Shown: positions 32,312 through 41,375 of the stretch, piece by piece | Position numbering within the stretch: the first letter of the stretch is position 1 | How the letters are laid out: each line of letters opens with the position of its first letter | DNA from: an uncultured Turicimonas sp. | Lineage (GTDB): Bacteria; Pseudomonadota; Gammaproteobacteria; Burkholderiales; Burkholderiaceae_F | Direction of reading: 5' to 3' | NCBI GenBank assembly: GCA_947854175.1 | Contig: CANTYJ010000068.1 | Coordinates: 1-50,084 of the forward strand | DNA: 50,084 bases | Made by a program: the position numbers and the translations under genes | The notes under the pieces: model-generated | Database searches by the model: none | What the model was told of the DNA's origin: nothing | The model's input: the letters and a program-made list of their open reading frames with translations, nothing else

Positions 32312-33673
32312 ATGAAATCAATATACTTTTCCATTTCTGCAGTTTCTGCTTCCGTTTTCCTTGCTGTCGGCTCTACTTCTTTCGCTCAGACAAAAACAAC
32401 GCAGGCAGTTTCCTCGGCCTCACAACAGGTTGAAGCTATTTCTGGAGCCACTCAGAAACGCGAAGCTACTTCGGGAGCATTTGTTCTAACCAAAACAGCG
32501 GAAGGCAAAAAACTGTTGACTGATATGGCGGCTGATTTTCTCTACACCGGTCCAAGCAAGTTTGATGGTAAGACTATTGGCGGTGGAAGAAATATGTACT
32601 CCATTGCAACCTCTTACGCTAACAGACCCGAAAACATTACTGCCGAACTAACCTCTGACTACAATCCAAAAACAGGTAAGTTTATTTTTTACGGAACAAC
32701 CGCAAAAGACAGTGGAAAAATCCTTCGTGCCAGCAAATCCGGAACCGGAGTCTCAGTCGCCTGGGTTAAACAGCTCAGAGAAAATGAAATTAAAGACCAT
32801 GGATACAATTATTATGATAGCTATGGCGTCCAATTCGACGGGCCTGTAGAGGTTATCACTTCCAAATCAATCAACACTGGAGACCCGAAAAAAGATGCTG
32901 CTGCTCTTAAACGGCTAGAAGAAATTATGAGCAAGTCTTTGACCACAATCAAAGAGTGGAATCTGTTATGGCAGTTCGACCCTAAACTCAGTCCGAAAGA
33001 ACTTGCAAAAGCAAAAGAACAGGCCATTAGAGATTTCATGTCTTATGAAGACGTCTATGTCGTAGATCCAAAGAAAATGATCATCATCGGGTATTTCTAT
33101 CGTCCGTTGATGGTCAATCCAAAGAACGCCTTCGTTTATGGTGATTACGGGATCGATTCCTCTAAACCCGGATTTAAACTCGAAGAAGCTCCGGGCTATC
33201 AAAAAGCCTTGAGAGACACAAACTGTGCATACACGGTCAGTAAAAAAGGACGTGCTGAGTATCCTTTCTTAGATACCAAACACGCTGCTGATTCTCCTGA
33301 CAATCTCATTAATCGCTTGGTTGCTTATAAAAATGAACAAGTATTTGGACAGTCCCATCCTCAGCAAGGAGCAAAACCCGTGGCATCAGCTTTGGAGAAA
33401 ATTGAAAAGATGTACAACGGTGGCGGAAAAATGCTGACTAAAGCTGAAGCCGAAAAGATGGCAAAAGAAGCTAACGGTAAACGACAGGCTATTTATTGGG
33501 AAGACACAACCAAAGCTAAAAATATGCCGGATAGATATATGATTACTTATACAGGCGTCGACTCTAACGGTAAAAACTACATCAGTGTTCAACCCAATTG
33601 GAACAGATACTTCATGCTTCAACCGAACAATATGTGCGGTATTGCTACTCGTCATTCATTGTATTGGGACTAA
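32312..33673 (+). CDS. Secreted protein with a possible FMN-binding split-barrel domain
   Basis: A 453-residue exported protein with a signal peptide ending near SFAQ (residue 26). A Ser/Ala/Thr-rich segment follows, including ISGATQKREATSGAF. From about residue 75 the pattern SIATSYANRPENITAELTSD, KFIFYGTTAKDSGKILRASK and GTGVSVAWVK resembles the pyridoxamine-phosphate-oxidase-like flavin split barrel. The C-terminal half (YEDVYVVDPKKMIIIGYFYR, PNWNRYFMLQPNNMCGIATR) is unrecognised. ATG 32312 is chosen over the longer frame from 32288 because GGAG lies 6 bases upstream and the signal peptide starts there. I do not recognise the full family. Confidence 0.6.
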   Translation: MKSIYFSISAVSASVFLAVGSTSFAQTKTTQAVSSASQQVEAISGATQKREATSGAFVLTKTAEGKKLLTDMAADFLYTGPSKFDGKTIGGGRNMYSIATSYANRPENITAELTSDYNPKTGKFIFYGTTAKDSGKILRASKSGTGVSVAWVKQLRENEIKDHGYNYYDSYGVQFDGPVEVITSKSINTGDPKKDAAALKRLEEIMSKSLTTIKEWNLLWQFDPKLSPKELAKAKEQAIRDFMSYEDVYVVDPKKMIIIGYFYRPLMVNPKNAFVYGDYGIDSSKPGFKLEEAPGYQKALRDTNCAYTVSKKGRAEYPFLDTKHAADSPDNLINRLVAYKNEQVFGQSHPQQGAKPVASALEKIEKMYNGGGKMLTKAEAEKMAKEANGKRQAIYWEDTTKAKNMPDRYMITYTGVDSNGKNYISVQPNWNRYFMLQPNNMCGIATRHSLYWD

Positions 33674-33686
33674 TTAGTAAACCAAA

Positions 33687-33717
33687 AGGCAGAGGTTCCC
33701 AAATGAACCTTTTGCCT
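33687..33717 (+). terminator. Weak hairpin between the split-barrel and porin genes
   Basis: AGGCA/TGCCT (33687-33691 with 33713-33717) and GGTTC/GAACC (33694-33698 with 33705-33709) stack with a small internal bulge. No T-run follows, so partial termination or transcript processing is more likely than full stop. Confidence 0.35.
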
Positions 33718-33736
33718 ATCGTCAACGGATTGAATT

Positions 33737-34819
33737 ATGAAAAAGCTATTATTAGCAGCATGTTCCTTGCCGGCTCTTGCAATTGCCGCCCCCAGCAATG
33801 TCCAAATTTACGGGGTTATTGATGCAGCTGTCACCACTTATAAAGCAAAAGGGCAGGACACTATACTAGACTTCACCTCCGGTTTTTCAATGGGAAACCG
33901 TATCGGTATAAGAGGTCGAGAAGATTTAGGCAACGGTTATTCAGTTGGATTTGATCTGGAGCAGGGCTTCCTTTTAGATACCGGTGCTCAGTTCAATACT
34001 TGGAGTAAGGACGGCGTAGTCCAAAACGGAGCTTTTAACAGACAAAGTTACCTAGATGTAACCGGTCCATTTGGAAAAATTGCTTTTGGAAGACTGGTTT
34101 CACTATCCGGAGGCACCGGTGACTTCAATATGGCTAAATTCAGCGTTTTTGGAATTGGCTATGGCACGGCTTCCTTCCTAGCCTACACATTCAATCAAAG
34201 CCGCTTAAATAACGCTGTTGTATATGTTAGCCCACCAGTTGCCGGACTAAAGTTAAGCGCTATGTATTCCAATGGAACTACTACCGATGAAGTTAAATGG
34301 TCAAAGAATACTCATTATTACGGTATCGGCGGTATGTTTGACAAAGGAAATCTAAATGCAGAAATAATTTTTGAAGCCCTTGATAATAAGTCTTCGTCGG
34401 CCTTAAAGCCGGCTTATGTCGTCACAGCCGGAGGCTCTTACAAATTTGCTGCCACTAAGGTTTTTGCCGGTTATCAATACGGAACGCAGCAAGATAAACG
34501 TCACCAACACGTCTTTCTTCTTTCTGCGGCTACTCCTTTGGCAGGCGGTACACTCAAATTTGGAGGAAAAGTTCTTTTCGGAAAGCTTGACGGAAAGAGT
34601 ATTAAGAGTGGTCAGGAAGATAAATACAATTCCTGGAATATAAATGCCGCTTATGAATATCCTCTCAGTAAACGTACCTACGTTTACGGTATGGCAGGGT
34701 ATGCTGACGGAGGAAAACTTTTATCATCGGCCACAACACTTAAAGCAAGTGGTCTTCCATTTAAAGCCAACTTGGTTAATGCATGGCAAGTAGCAGCCGG
34801 CATAAATCATAAGTTCTAA
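33737..34819 (+). CDS. Gram-negative porin, betaproteobacterial type
   Basis: An outer-membrane 16-strand beta-barrel porin, 360 aa. A signal peptide MKKLLLAACSLPALAIA is followed by SNVQIYGVIDAAVTTYKAKG, then RIGIRGREDLGNGYSVGFDL and GPFGKIAFGRLVSL, the Porin_4 pattern. The protein ends in a phenylalanine (INHKF), the usual outer-membrane sorting signal. It lies 63 bases downstream of the split-barrel gene and may partly share its transcript. Solute preference cannot be told from sequence. Confidence 0.92.
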   Translation: MKKLLLAACSLPALAIAAPSNVQIYGVIDAAVTTYKAKGQDTILDFTSGFSMGNRIGIRGREDLGNGYSVGFDLEQGFLLDTGAQFNTWSKDGVVQNGAFNRQSYLDVTGPFGKIAFGRLVSLSGGTGDFNMAKFSVFGIGYGTASFLAYTFNQSRLNNAVVYVSPPVAGLKLSAMYSNGTTTDEVKWSKNTHYYGIGGMFDKGNLNAEIIFEALDNKSSSALKPAYVVTAGGSYKFAATKVFAGYQYGTQQDKRHQHVFLLSAATPLAGGTLKFGGKVLFGKLDGKSIKSGQEDKYNSWNINAAYEYPLSKRTYVYGMAGYADGGKLLSSATTLKASGLPFKANLVNAWQVAAGINHKF

Positions 34820-34830
34820 ACATAAGCTTT

Positions 34831-35715
34831 ATGAAAAGCCAGAAAGAGGTCCCAAACTTTAGTTTGTTTGTACTATGTTCTGGCTTTTTTTCTGCTTGTG
34901 TAACAAGCTCAATAAAACTAACTGACGGCACATTAGAATTAGGACAAATATTATTCATCCGATACCTTCCTCTGACTCTGATATCTTTGGGTATCCTCTT
35001 AATCAAAAGTACCGGATTCAAACCTTTATCTATATTTTTGACTTTTACTCGTGTCTTATCAGGATTGTTAGCTGTCGGACTTTTTACGTTGGCCGCACAA
35101 AAACTTCCTGTGGCTACCGCACAAGCCCTTTTTTATTGTTCTCCTCTGTTCACAGCAATTATTTTTTGTATTTCATCTTTTAAACAAGCCACTTCGGCAT
35201 GGAAAAAACTCATCCCTTTGATCTTTGTTGGATTAGCAGGCGTTTTTCTCATCAACCGTCCTCACTTATCGTCAGATGAAATTCTTTTCATAGTCATGGG
35301 TTTTGCCAGCGCTGGATTCTTATCCTTTGCAAGTTTGGCACTGAAGGCCTTGGGAACAATCGATGAACCTTCTTCCCGAACAATCTTTTATTTCTCTTTA
35401 GGTTGCACTATTTTCGGCTCTTTGATTTCATATTATCAAGGTACTGATGTCATTCAAAGCTTTGACTGCCGGATCGCCTGGCCTTTAATTGGCTTTACAA
35501 TTTTTCAGCAATTAACCGTGACAATAGGTTGGATGCGCGGGTTAACTCTGTTGAATTGTGTGTTTCAGTTTTTTGGCGTTCCTTGCGCTGTAATTATTGG
35601 TTTAATGTTTTTCCAGGAAACTCTCTCGGTGTCCGAAACTCTAGGCTTAATCCTTTTAATTTCAAGCGAGATTGTCGCTCTGTGGATTATGAAAACTTAT
35701 AAACAGCAACATTAG
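34831..35715 (+). CDS. EamA/DMT-superfamily transporter
   Basis: A 294-residue inner-membrane protein with about ten helices in two EamA repeats. Segments include FSLFVLCSGFFSACVTSSIK, a GQILFIRYLPL block, LPVATAQALFYCSPLFTAII and LIFVGLAGVFLINRP. DMT exporters carry small metabolites; this one's substrate is unknown. It starts 11 bases after the porin stop, with no Shine-Dalgarno. Its first ~20 codons hold a terminator-like hairpin (34834-34891). The first helix begins at about residue 9, so a start downstream of the hairpin would remove it; expression must rely on read-through or an unseen start. Confidence 0.88.
   Translation: MKSQKEVPNFSLFVLCSGFFSACVTSSIKLTDGTLELGQILFIRYLPLTLISLGILLIKSTGFKPLSIFLTFTRVLSGLLAVGLFTLAAQKLPVATAQALFYCSPLFTAIIFCISSFKQATSAWKKLIPLIFVGLAGVFLINRPHLSSDEILFIVMGFASAGFLSFASLALKALGTIDEPSSRTIFYFSLGCTIFGSLISYYQGTDVIQSFDCRIAWPLIGFTIFQQLTVTIGWMRGLTLLNCVFQFFGVPCAVIIGLMFFQETLSVSETLGLILLISSEIVALWIMKTYKQQH
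34834..34891 (+). terminator. Terminator-like hairpin inside the first codons of the EamA gene
   Basis: AAAAGCCAGAA (34834-34844) pairs perfectly with TTCTGGCTTTT (34878-34888), 11 bp, followed by a seven-T run (34885-34891). A smaller CAAAC/GTTTG hairpin sits in the 33-base loop. It looks like the porin terminator but lies within the eamA coding region. Confidence 0.65.
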
Positions 35716-35772
35716 ATCCTTTCCTGTTCCTTTCTCCTTTTTCCTTGCCTAAGTGAATAGTTAAGAAGCTCT

Positions 35773-35781
35773 GGGGGGGGG
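35773..35781. repeat. Homopolymeric G9 tract upstream of the AAA-like/PD-(D/E)XK gene
   Basis: Nine consecutive G lie 81-89 bases before the ATG at 35862 and 35 bases before a TATAAT (35816-35821). Long G runs are rare in this AT-leaning sequence and are typical slippage sites. Confidence 0.75.
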
Positions 35782-35815
35782 CTTTAGACCTCATTTTTAT
35801 TTCTACTATAAAAGC

Positions 35816-35821
35816 TATAAT
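35816..35821 (+). promoter_or_regulatory. Candidate -10 box before the AAA-like gene
   Basis: A perfect TATAAT 41 bases before the start codon. A matching -35 is not clear; the G9 tract lies just upstream of where it would be. Confidence 0.45.
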
Positions 35822-35861
35822 TGGGAGAGACTGCTAAAAAAGCCTGTGCTAAGAGTTTGAA

Positions 35862-37478
35862 ATGGAACAGATGAGACGGTTACAGTTGCTTCCGTTAGGA
35901 ACAAGTGATTTTGCTGTATTAAGACAGCGTAATCAAATATATGTTGATAAAACAGACTTAGTTTTTAAACTGGCCTCATTACCAGAAAAATTCTTTATAG
36001 CCAGGCCAAGAAGATTCGGCAAATCACTCCTAATTTCTACTTTCGAGTCATTGTTCAAATACGGATTAAGAGATTTTAAAGGCCTTGCCATTGAAAAGCT
36101 CTGGAGGGAAGATAAGACTTATCAAGTTATAAAATTGGATTTTTCGAGAGTTAAGAATTTCAGATCTTTTCAAGAATTTGTTAAAGAGTTGGATAATTAT
36201 CTCATTGATGTGATGCTACAGCTAAGCTTGGTTAGCCCATTTAAAACAAAAACAGAAGGGCTCCGCGCATTTATTAACTGGCTTGACGTTCAAACTTCTA
36301 ATTCTGTTGTTTTATTGATCGACGAATATGACGCTCCATTGACTGCGTGTCTAAATGATGCGACGCTTTTTAATTCCGTTCGTTCACAGTTAGCTAAGTT
36401 TTATTCGGTTGTTAAATCAAACGATAGTGCAATAAGATTTTTCTTCACAACAGGCATCACAAAATTTAATAAAACAAGCATTTTCTCCGAACTGAATAAT
36501 CTTTCTGATCTGACTTTGGATCCTACTTATGGTTCTTTACTTGGCTACACCCATACTGAAGTAGAAAAGTATTTTGACGGATATCTTGAACAAGCTGCAA
36601 ACGTTCTTAGAACTAACAAAGATAGCCTTCTGAGGAAATTAACAAAACATTACGACGGCTTTTGTTTTGAAATGACGGCCAAACAAAAAGTATTCTCTCC
36701 TTGGTCATTGTTAAAGTTTTTAGCATCTCCTCAAAACGGATTAATTGATTATTGGTTTGGGAGTGGAGGAAATCCGACAGTACTTGTTGAGTACATGAGG
36801 TCTCACTCTTTTAAAAATCCAGAGGAGTATGCAAAAGAAAAGACGATTCCTTTGGTAAACCTTTCCTATTCTTCGGATGTGCAAAATCTGTCAGATATAG
36901 GTCTTTTGATTCAGACCGGATACTTAACTTTAAAGAAGGTTGTAGGTACGACAGCATATGTTGACTATCCGAATGATGAAGTTCGAACGGCAATAGCGCA
37001 ACTTTATATGCAACAATTATTGGCAGGAAGAACCGTTGAAGAGGTTGGTGCAGATAATATTGTTCATCGTCTGCAGACAGAAAATGCTGAATCGATTTTG
37101 CATCTTCTCAACAGATTGGTTGAGTCTATTGACTATAAGGACTATCCGATAAACACTGAATCTTCAGTTCGTGCACTTGTACAAGTTTTTTTCAGCGGTG
37201 CCGGGCTTAGGCCCATCGTTGAACACCATAACGCCCATGGAAGAAGCGACCTTGAGGTTGACGTTGTCAATCGACATTGGGTTTTTGAATTTAAGGTCGT
37301 TGAAGAAAATAGGAGTGCAGATGATAAGTTGGAAGAGGCTGTACAGCAGATAGTTACACGAAACTATGGTAGTTCCTTCCAGGATCGGGAGATGTTCCGT
37401 TTGGCACTTATTTTCTCGATTAAAGAGCGGAAATTCATTAGATGGCAGGTTGTTCTCCCATCAGAGGTAACGGTTTAA
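35862..37478 (+). CDS. AAA-ATPase-like / PD-(D/E)XK nuclease-superfamily protein
   Basis: A 538-residue cytoplasmic protein in two parts. The N-terminal AAA-like module has FIARPRRFGKSLLISTF (GKS at 53-55) and LLIDEYDAPL (DEYD at 154-157). The C-terminal region carries DLEVDVVNRHWVFEFK, a PD-(D/E)XK-type motif with Asp467 and Glu476-x-Lys478. This combination (AAA-ATPase_like plus DUF1703-type nuclease) is abundant, often in many copies, in gut bacteria, but its job is unknown; a defence or mobile-element role is often suspected. A second ATG at 35871 is also possible. The G9 tract and TATAAT precede it. Confidence 0.85.
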   Translation: MEQMRRLQLLPLGTSDFAVLRQRNQIYVDKTDLVFKLASLPEKFFIARPRRFGKSLLISTFESLFKYGLRDFKGLAIEKLWREDKTYQVIKLDFSRVKNFRSFQEFVKELDNYLIDVMLQLSLVSPFKTKTEGLRAFINWLDVQTSNSVVLLIDEYDAPLTACLNDATLFNSVRSQLAKFYSVVKSNDSAIRFFFTTGITKFNKTSIFSELNNLSDLTLDPTYGSLLGYTHTEVEKYFDGYLEQAANVLRTNKDSLLRKLTKHYDGFCFEMTAKQKVFSPWSLLKFLASPQNGLIDYWFGSGGNPTVLVEYMRSHSFKNPEEYAKEKTIPLVNLSYSSDVQNLSDIGLLIQTGYLTLKKVVGTTAYVDYPNDEVRTAIAQLYMQQLLAGRTVEEVGADNIVHRLQTENAESILHLLNRLVESIDYKDYPINTESSVRALVQVFFSGAGLRPIVEHHNAHGRSDLEVDVVNRHWVFEFKVVEENRSADDKLEEAVQQIVTRNYGSSFQDREMFRLALIFSIKERKFIRWQVVLPSEVTV

Positions 37479-37615
37479 GCAAAAAATCAAAACCGGGAAA
37501 AAATCCTATCCGGATTTCAAATCACTTTTCCGGGTATCTTTCAGCCGAATACAAAACAATAGTAAGGTTTGTTTCGCTGAAAATTGACTATTAGAAGGAA
37601 AAGAGGGGAGTAAGA

Positions 37616-37692
37616 TGGCGCACCCGGCGGGATTCGAACCCACTACCCCTGCCTTCGGAGGGCAGTACTCTATCCAGATGAGCTACGGGTGC
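37616..37692 (-). tRNA. tRNA-Arg(CCG), with encoded CCA
   Basis: On the minus strand the cloverleaf is complete: acceptor GCACCCG with CGGGTGC, D-arm AGCTCATCTGGATAGAGT, anticodon stem CTGCC/GGCAG around CTCCGAA (anticodon CCG, reading CGG) and T-arm GGGTTCGAATCCC. The discriminator G and CCA are encoded. It stands alone between the AAA-like gene and the U32 gene, in an otherwise empty gap. Confidence 0.95.
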
Positions 37693-37756
37693 ACGAGTGA
37701 GAATTTTATATGGCAAAAGGATGTTGCGCAAACAAATTCCCACGATTTTTCTTTAA

Positions 37757-39025
37757 TTAAAGTGAATCGTCTATTTCAACGGTTCTGATAACGTACAACT
37801 TGTCATTTTCCCTGACCTTCTCAGGAACTTTAAATGTAACATGCTGCCCCTTGAAAACTTCCTCAACCGGCTTTTCGTCGACCCAAGGTTCCTCCATAGT
37901 GACGTAAAATGCACCGGTTGTCGGCCCTGTCACGAGCATTTTCTCTCCTTTCTTAATCGATTCTGCCTGAACAAGAAATTCTGCAACACCGGCCTTTCCA
38001 AAGTGCTTTATTCCTTTACCAACGTAAACCTTACGCTCGGTAGCCTGAGAACCGTAACGATTACTCCACTCACCTAAAGTCTGGCCGAGATAGTAGCCGT
38101 TCCAGAAACCTCGGTTGTAAACAGTTTTAAGACGATCATCCCAGGACTTGCTAATTTGTTCGTCCCATTTTCCGGCCAGAATACTTTCTAAAGCCTCGTT
38201 ATAACATTCAACAACGGTTCGGACATATTCCGGTCCACGCGCTCTCCCTTCAATCTTGAATACACGTACACCGGCTTTAACCATTTGATCGAGGAATCCA
38301 ATCGTTTTTAAATCCTTCGGAGACATGATGTACTGATTATCGATTTCCAGTTCCACATCTCTTTCTTTATCCTTGACAATGTATGCCCGCCTGCAAGTCT
38401 GCATGCAGCTACCCCGGTTTGCACTTCTTCCGACTGTGTTGAGGCTCAGATAACACTTTCCGCTGACTGCCATGCATAATGCACCATGACAAAACATTTC
38501 AATTCGAATTAATGAACCGTCCGGCCCGGTGATTTTTTGCTCCTGAATGCCGTCATAGATTTTTCTGACCTGTTTAACGTTTAGTTCTCTGGCCAGGACG
38601 ACAACTTCTGCAAACTGTGCGTAAAACTTTAACGCTTCAAGATTCGAAATATTTAACTGAGTCGACAGATGTACCGGAATTCCAATCCGGTTACAGTAAG
38701 TCATAGCCGCGACATCAGAGGCAATGATCGCCGATATCCCTGATTCTTTAGCAGTGTCAATAATCGCCCTCATTTGCTCTAAATCATCGTCATACATAAT
38801 CGTATTAACAGTGAGATAGGATTTGACACCCGCGTCTTGGCATTTAGATGCAATTTCCTTTAAGTCATCTAACGAAAACTGATTAGATGAAGCAGATCGC
38901 ATATTTAATGCACCGGCTCCGAAATAAACAGAATCTGCTCCGCCTTGAATTGCCGCAGTTAAGGATTCCCAGGAGCCAACCGGGGCCATAATTTCAAAAT
39001 CTTTTCTATTCAATCTATTACTCAA
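37757..39025 (-). CDS. U32-family protein, TrhP/RlhA-like RNA hydroxylation factor
   Basis: A 422-residue protein. Family landmarks: [20 protein letters not shown], a [11 protein letters not shown] block, [20 protein letters not shown] and [14 protein letters not shown], and [15 protein letters not shown]. The conserved cysteines in GALC, GKC and GSCMQTC can hold an iron-sulphur cluster. E. coli relatives hydroxylate tRNA wobble uridine (TrhP/YegQ) or 23S rRNA (RlhA/YdcP); the old peptidase label is doubtful. I cannot safely choose between them. The ATG overlaps the priA stop by 4 bases, so it is translated together with priA. Confidence 0.85.
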   Translation of the reverse strand: MSNRLNRKDFEIMAPVGSWESLTAAIQGGADSVYFGAGALNMRSASSNQFSLDDLKEIASKCQDAGVKSYLTVNTIMYDDDLEQMRAIIDTAKESGISAIIASDVAAMTYCNRIGIPVHLSTQLNISNLEALKFYAQFAEVVVLARELNVKQVRKIYDGIQEQKITGPDGSLIRIEMFCHGALCMAVSGKCYLSLNTVGRSANRGSCMQTCRRAYIVKDKERDVELEIDNQYIMSPKDLKTIGFLDQMVKAGVRVFKIEGRARGPEYVRTVVECYNEALESILAGKWDEQISKSWDDRLKTVYNRGFWNGYYLGQTLGEWSNRYGSQATERKVYVGKGIKHFGKAGVAEFLVQAESIKKGEKMLVTGPTTGAFYVTMEEPWVDEKPVEEVFKGQHVTFKVPEKVRENDKLYVIRTVEIDDSL

Positions 39026-41031
39026 CTTATTAATGGATCAACGTCAATATAAACGTTGAATTTATTATTTTCTTTAAATAATCTTCCGGCAAAATTTGAC
39101 AAAAACTTCTGCAGAGCTGGTTTAGTCGTTCCTTCAAGAAGCAACTGTCCCCTCTCTATATCCTGCACTCGCATCACTGCCTGAGGAACAGGAGAATAAA
39201 CACGCACGTCCGGATCACCCAATGACAAAGCAAAATCTTTGACTTGTGCCAAATATTTCAGGACATCATTTATTTTCTTTCCTTCAGCAACTACCAGAGC
39301 TTGGGCCGAGAACGGAGGCAGTGCAGTATGACTTCGGGCCCTCAATTCTTCCTCAGCAAATCCTGAATAATCCTGCTTTCTTAGGTATTCAAATAAAGGA
39401 TCCTCAGGATAAGCTGTCTGTAATAACACCTTCCCCGGAATCTCTCCTCGTCCCGCTCTTCCTGAGACCTGCATAAGCACGGAAAAAAGCTTTTCCCTGG
39501 CTCTAAAATCCGGTGACATTAATATTGGGTCAGAGTTAAGAATGACAACCAAAGCAACCTTCTTAAAATCATGTCCTTTTGCAACAATTTGAGTTCCCAG
39601 CAAAATATCAACTTCGCCTTGATGAACACTCTCAAGAAGCTTCTGAGCACTGCCTTTGCGTCTTGTGGTGTCCTGATCCAGTCTCATCACATTTACTTCA
39701 GGCCAGAGCTCTTTTATTTCTTCTTCGACCCGCTGAGTTCCTCTACCCAAAGGCACCAATTCAACGGAACCGCACTTAGGGCAATGCCGAGGCAGTGGAG
39801 TTGTCCAACCGCAGTAATGACAAGTAAGGTTCCCCGTAGTTTTATGAAACACTGCAAAAGTCGAACAGTGGGGACAAGTCGAAACCCAGCCGCAGCTGTT
39901 GCAACTGACCACAGGAGCATAACCCCTTCGGTTTAAGAAAATTAACACTTGCTCTTTTCGTTCGAGCACTTTTGTAATCTCTTCCCGGACTTGGCCGCTT
40001 AAGGCATATCCTTTTATCCGATCTTTAGAAGTATTTACGAGTTCCAATGTCGGGAGCTGTGCCTCACTAACTGCCCGTTGTGTTAACTCAAACAGTTTAT
40101 ACCGCCCGTCTAAAGCTCTCTGGTAAGAATCAAAAGAGGGAGTAGCCGATCCTAACAAAATAGGAATATTTTCTATCTGAGCTTTTTTAATGGCTAAGTC
40201 CCTGGCAGAGTACCGGACGCCTTCCATTGCTTTGTATGAACTATCGTGTTCCTCATCAATAATGATCAAAGCAATATTGGGCATACTGGCAAAAACGGAC
40301 AATCTGGTGCCAACCAAAATATTAAGTCTCTTTTCGTGAGCCGCCAGCCAGGTAGCGGCTTTTTCTCCTTCAGCCATTTTGGAGTTCCAACTTCCCACTG
40401 AATAATTCGGGAATCGATTGGCTACTCTTTCAACAAGTTGAGGAGTTAAATTAATCTCCGGGACCATTAAAAGAATTTGAGCCGCGGAATTTTTTTCAAG
40501 AACTCTTTGAATCAGTCTGAGGTAAACCTCAGTTTTACCACTGCCGGTAATGCCATATAAGAGACCGATTTCAAATTTATCCGAAGAAAAATTGTCTACC
40601 ACTTCCTGTTGCTCTTTATTGAGCGTTGGAATAACTGACTGCTTTTGCGGTGAAAAAAATTGGGTCTTTCTTAGTCTCTCCAATGAGGAATGATGCCTCT
40701 GTCCCGGAGCTGTCCTAAAGAATTTTGGCATGGAAGGTATCGCCGTCTCGCCCCAAGGAGAAAGATAATATGTAGCTGCAAACTTCGTAAACCGCAACCA
40801 ATTATCTGTGAAGGGTGCAATCTCATCTATTTTTTTGATTACAGACTTCAGTTTCCCTTCCGGAAAATCACTTCTATCGGAAAAACCCACGACTATTCCG
40901 ACACAAGTTCTTCGTCCGACGGGGACAAGACAACGCTGACCAACGACCAGGCCTTCGTCCGGTTTATTCAAATAGTCAAGCGCTCCCCATAAAGGAGTAT
41001 CAACAATGACTTTGACTATCTTATGTTCCAT
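39022..41031 (-). CDS. priA: Primosomal replication helicase PriA
   Basis: The 3'-5' helicase that restarts stalled replication forks. At 669 aa, it has an N-terminal DNA-binding part (1-~110), Walker A GITGSGKTEVYL (from 160), the DEEH box (259-262) and paired zinc-binding cysteines: CNSCGWVSTCPHC, CHYCG and CPKCG. QIVAKGHDFKKVALVVILNS and SGRAGRGEIPGKV belong to the second helicase lobe. The length is slightly shorter than E. coli PriA (~730). It is coupled to the U32 gene downstream. Confidence 0.96.
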   Translation of the reverse strand: MEHKIVKVIVDTPLWGALDYLNKPDEGLVVGQRCLVPVGRRTCVGIVVGFSDRSDFPEGKLKSVIKKIDEIAPFTDNWLRFTKFAATYYLSPWGETAIPSMPKFFRTAPGQRHHSSLERLRKTQFFSPQKQSVIPTLNKEQQEVVDNFSSDKFEIGLLYGITGSGKTEVYLRLIQRVLEKNSAAQILLMVPEINLTPQLVERVANRFPNYSVGSWNSKMAEGEKAATWLAAHEKRLNILVGTRLSVFASMPNIALIIIDEEHDSSYKAMEGVRYSARDLAIKKAQIENIPILLGSATPSFDSYQRALDGRYKLFELTQRAVSEAQLPTLELVNTSKDRIKGYALSGQVREEITKVLERKEQVLIFLNRRGYAPVVSCNSCGWVSTCPHCSTFAVFHKTTGNLTCHYCGWTTPLPRHCPKCGSVELVPLGRGTQRVEEEIKELWPEVNVMRLDQDTTRRKGSAQKLLESVHQGEVDILLGTQIVAKGHDFKKVALVVILNSDPILMSPDFRAREKLFSVLMQVSGRAGRGEIPGKVLLQTAYPEDPLFEYLRKQDYSGFAEEELRARSHTALPPFSAQALVVAEGKKINDVLKYLAQVKDFALSLGDPDVRVYSPVPQAVMRVQDIERGQLLLEGTTKPALQKFLSNFAGRLFKENNKFNVYIDVDPLIS

Positions 41032-41375
41032 TCATTACCTGTTGTCGTTAATGCCTGAATAATAGTAGATTTTGCAAATATCGGACCCTGACTAAGGCCG
41101 GAATGGTTAAATAATATTGCTCCGGTTCTTTTTATTACGTGACGTTTGATAACAATCTAAGTCGTTTATTTACAACACGTAAAGTTTTCTCACAAACTGT
41201 ATTTATGAGGACCGATGTTCCTTAAGAATTTAGAATCTGCGGCTCATTGCTTTGTGAATAAAGTCTCTCAAATATAAGATTAAACCATTAGTCTTACTCA
41301 TAACGAGCATAGTTTTTCTACCCAAAATTAGGTAATAACCCCAATATACTGGCATCCACTCATTTGGAGACTACC
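41032..41375. other. Divergent intergenic region between priA and the Dcu-type gene
   Basis: 344 bases without a gene. It holds an FNR-like site at 41146-41159 and an inverted CCGGA/TCCGG pair around 41090-41130. No other promoter elements could be assigned with confidence. Confidence 0.5.
41146..41159 (+). promoter_or_regulatory. FNR-type site upstream of the Dcu-type carrier
   Basis: TTGAT-AACA-ATCTA matches the FNR consensus TTGAT-N4-ATCAA in nine of ten defined positions. It lies 217 bases before the start codon. Anaerobic control of a Dcu carrier by FNR is well known in E. coli; distance and lack of a clear -10 make this tentative. Confidence 0.4.
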
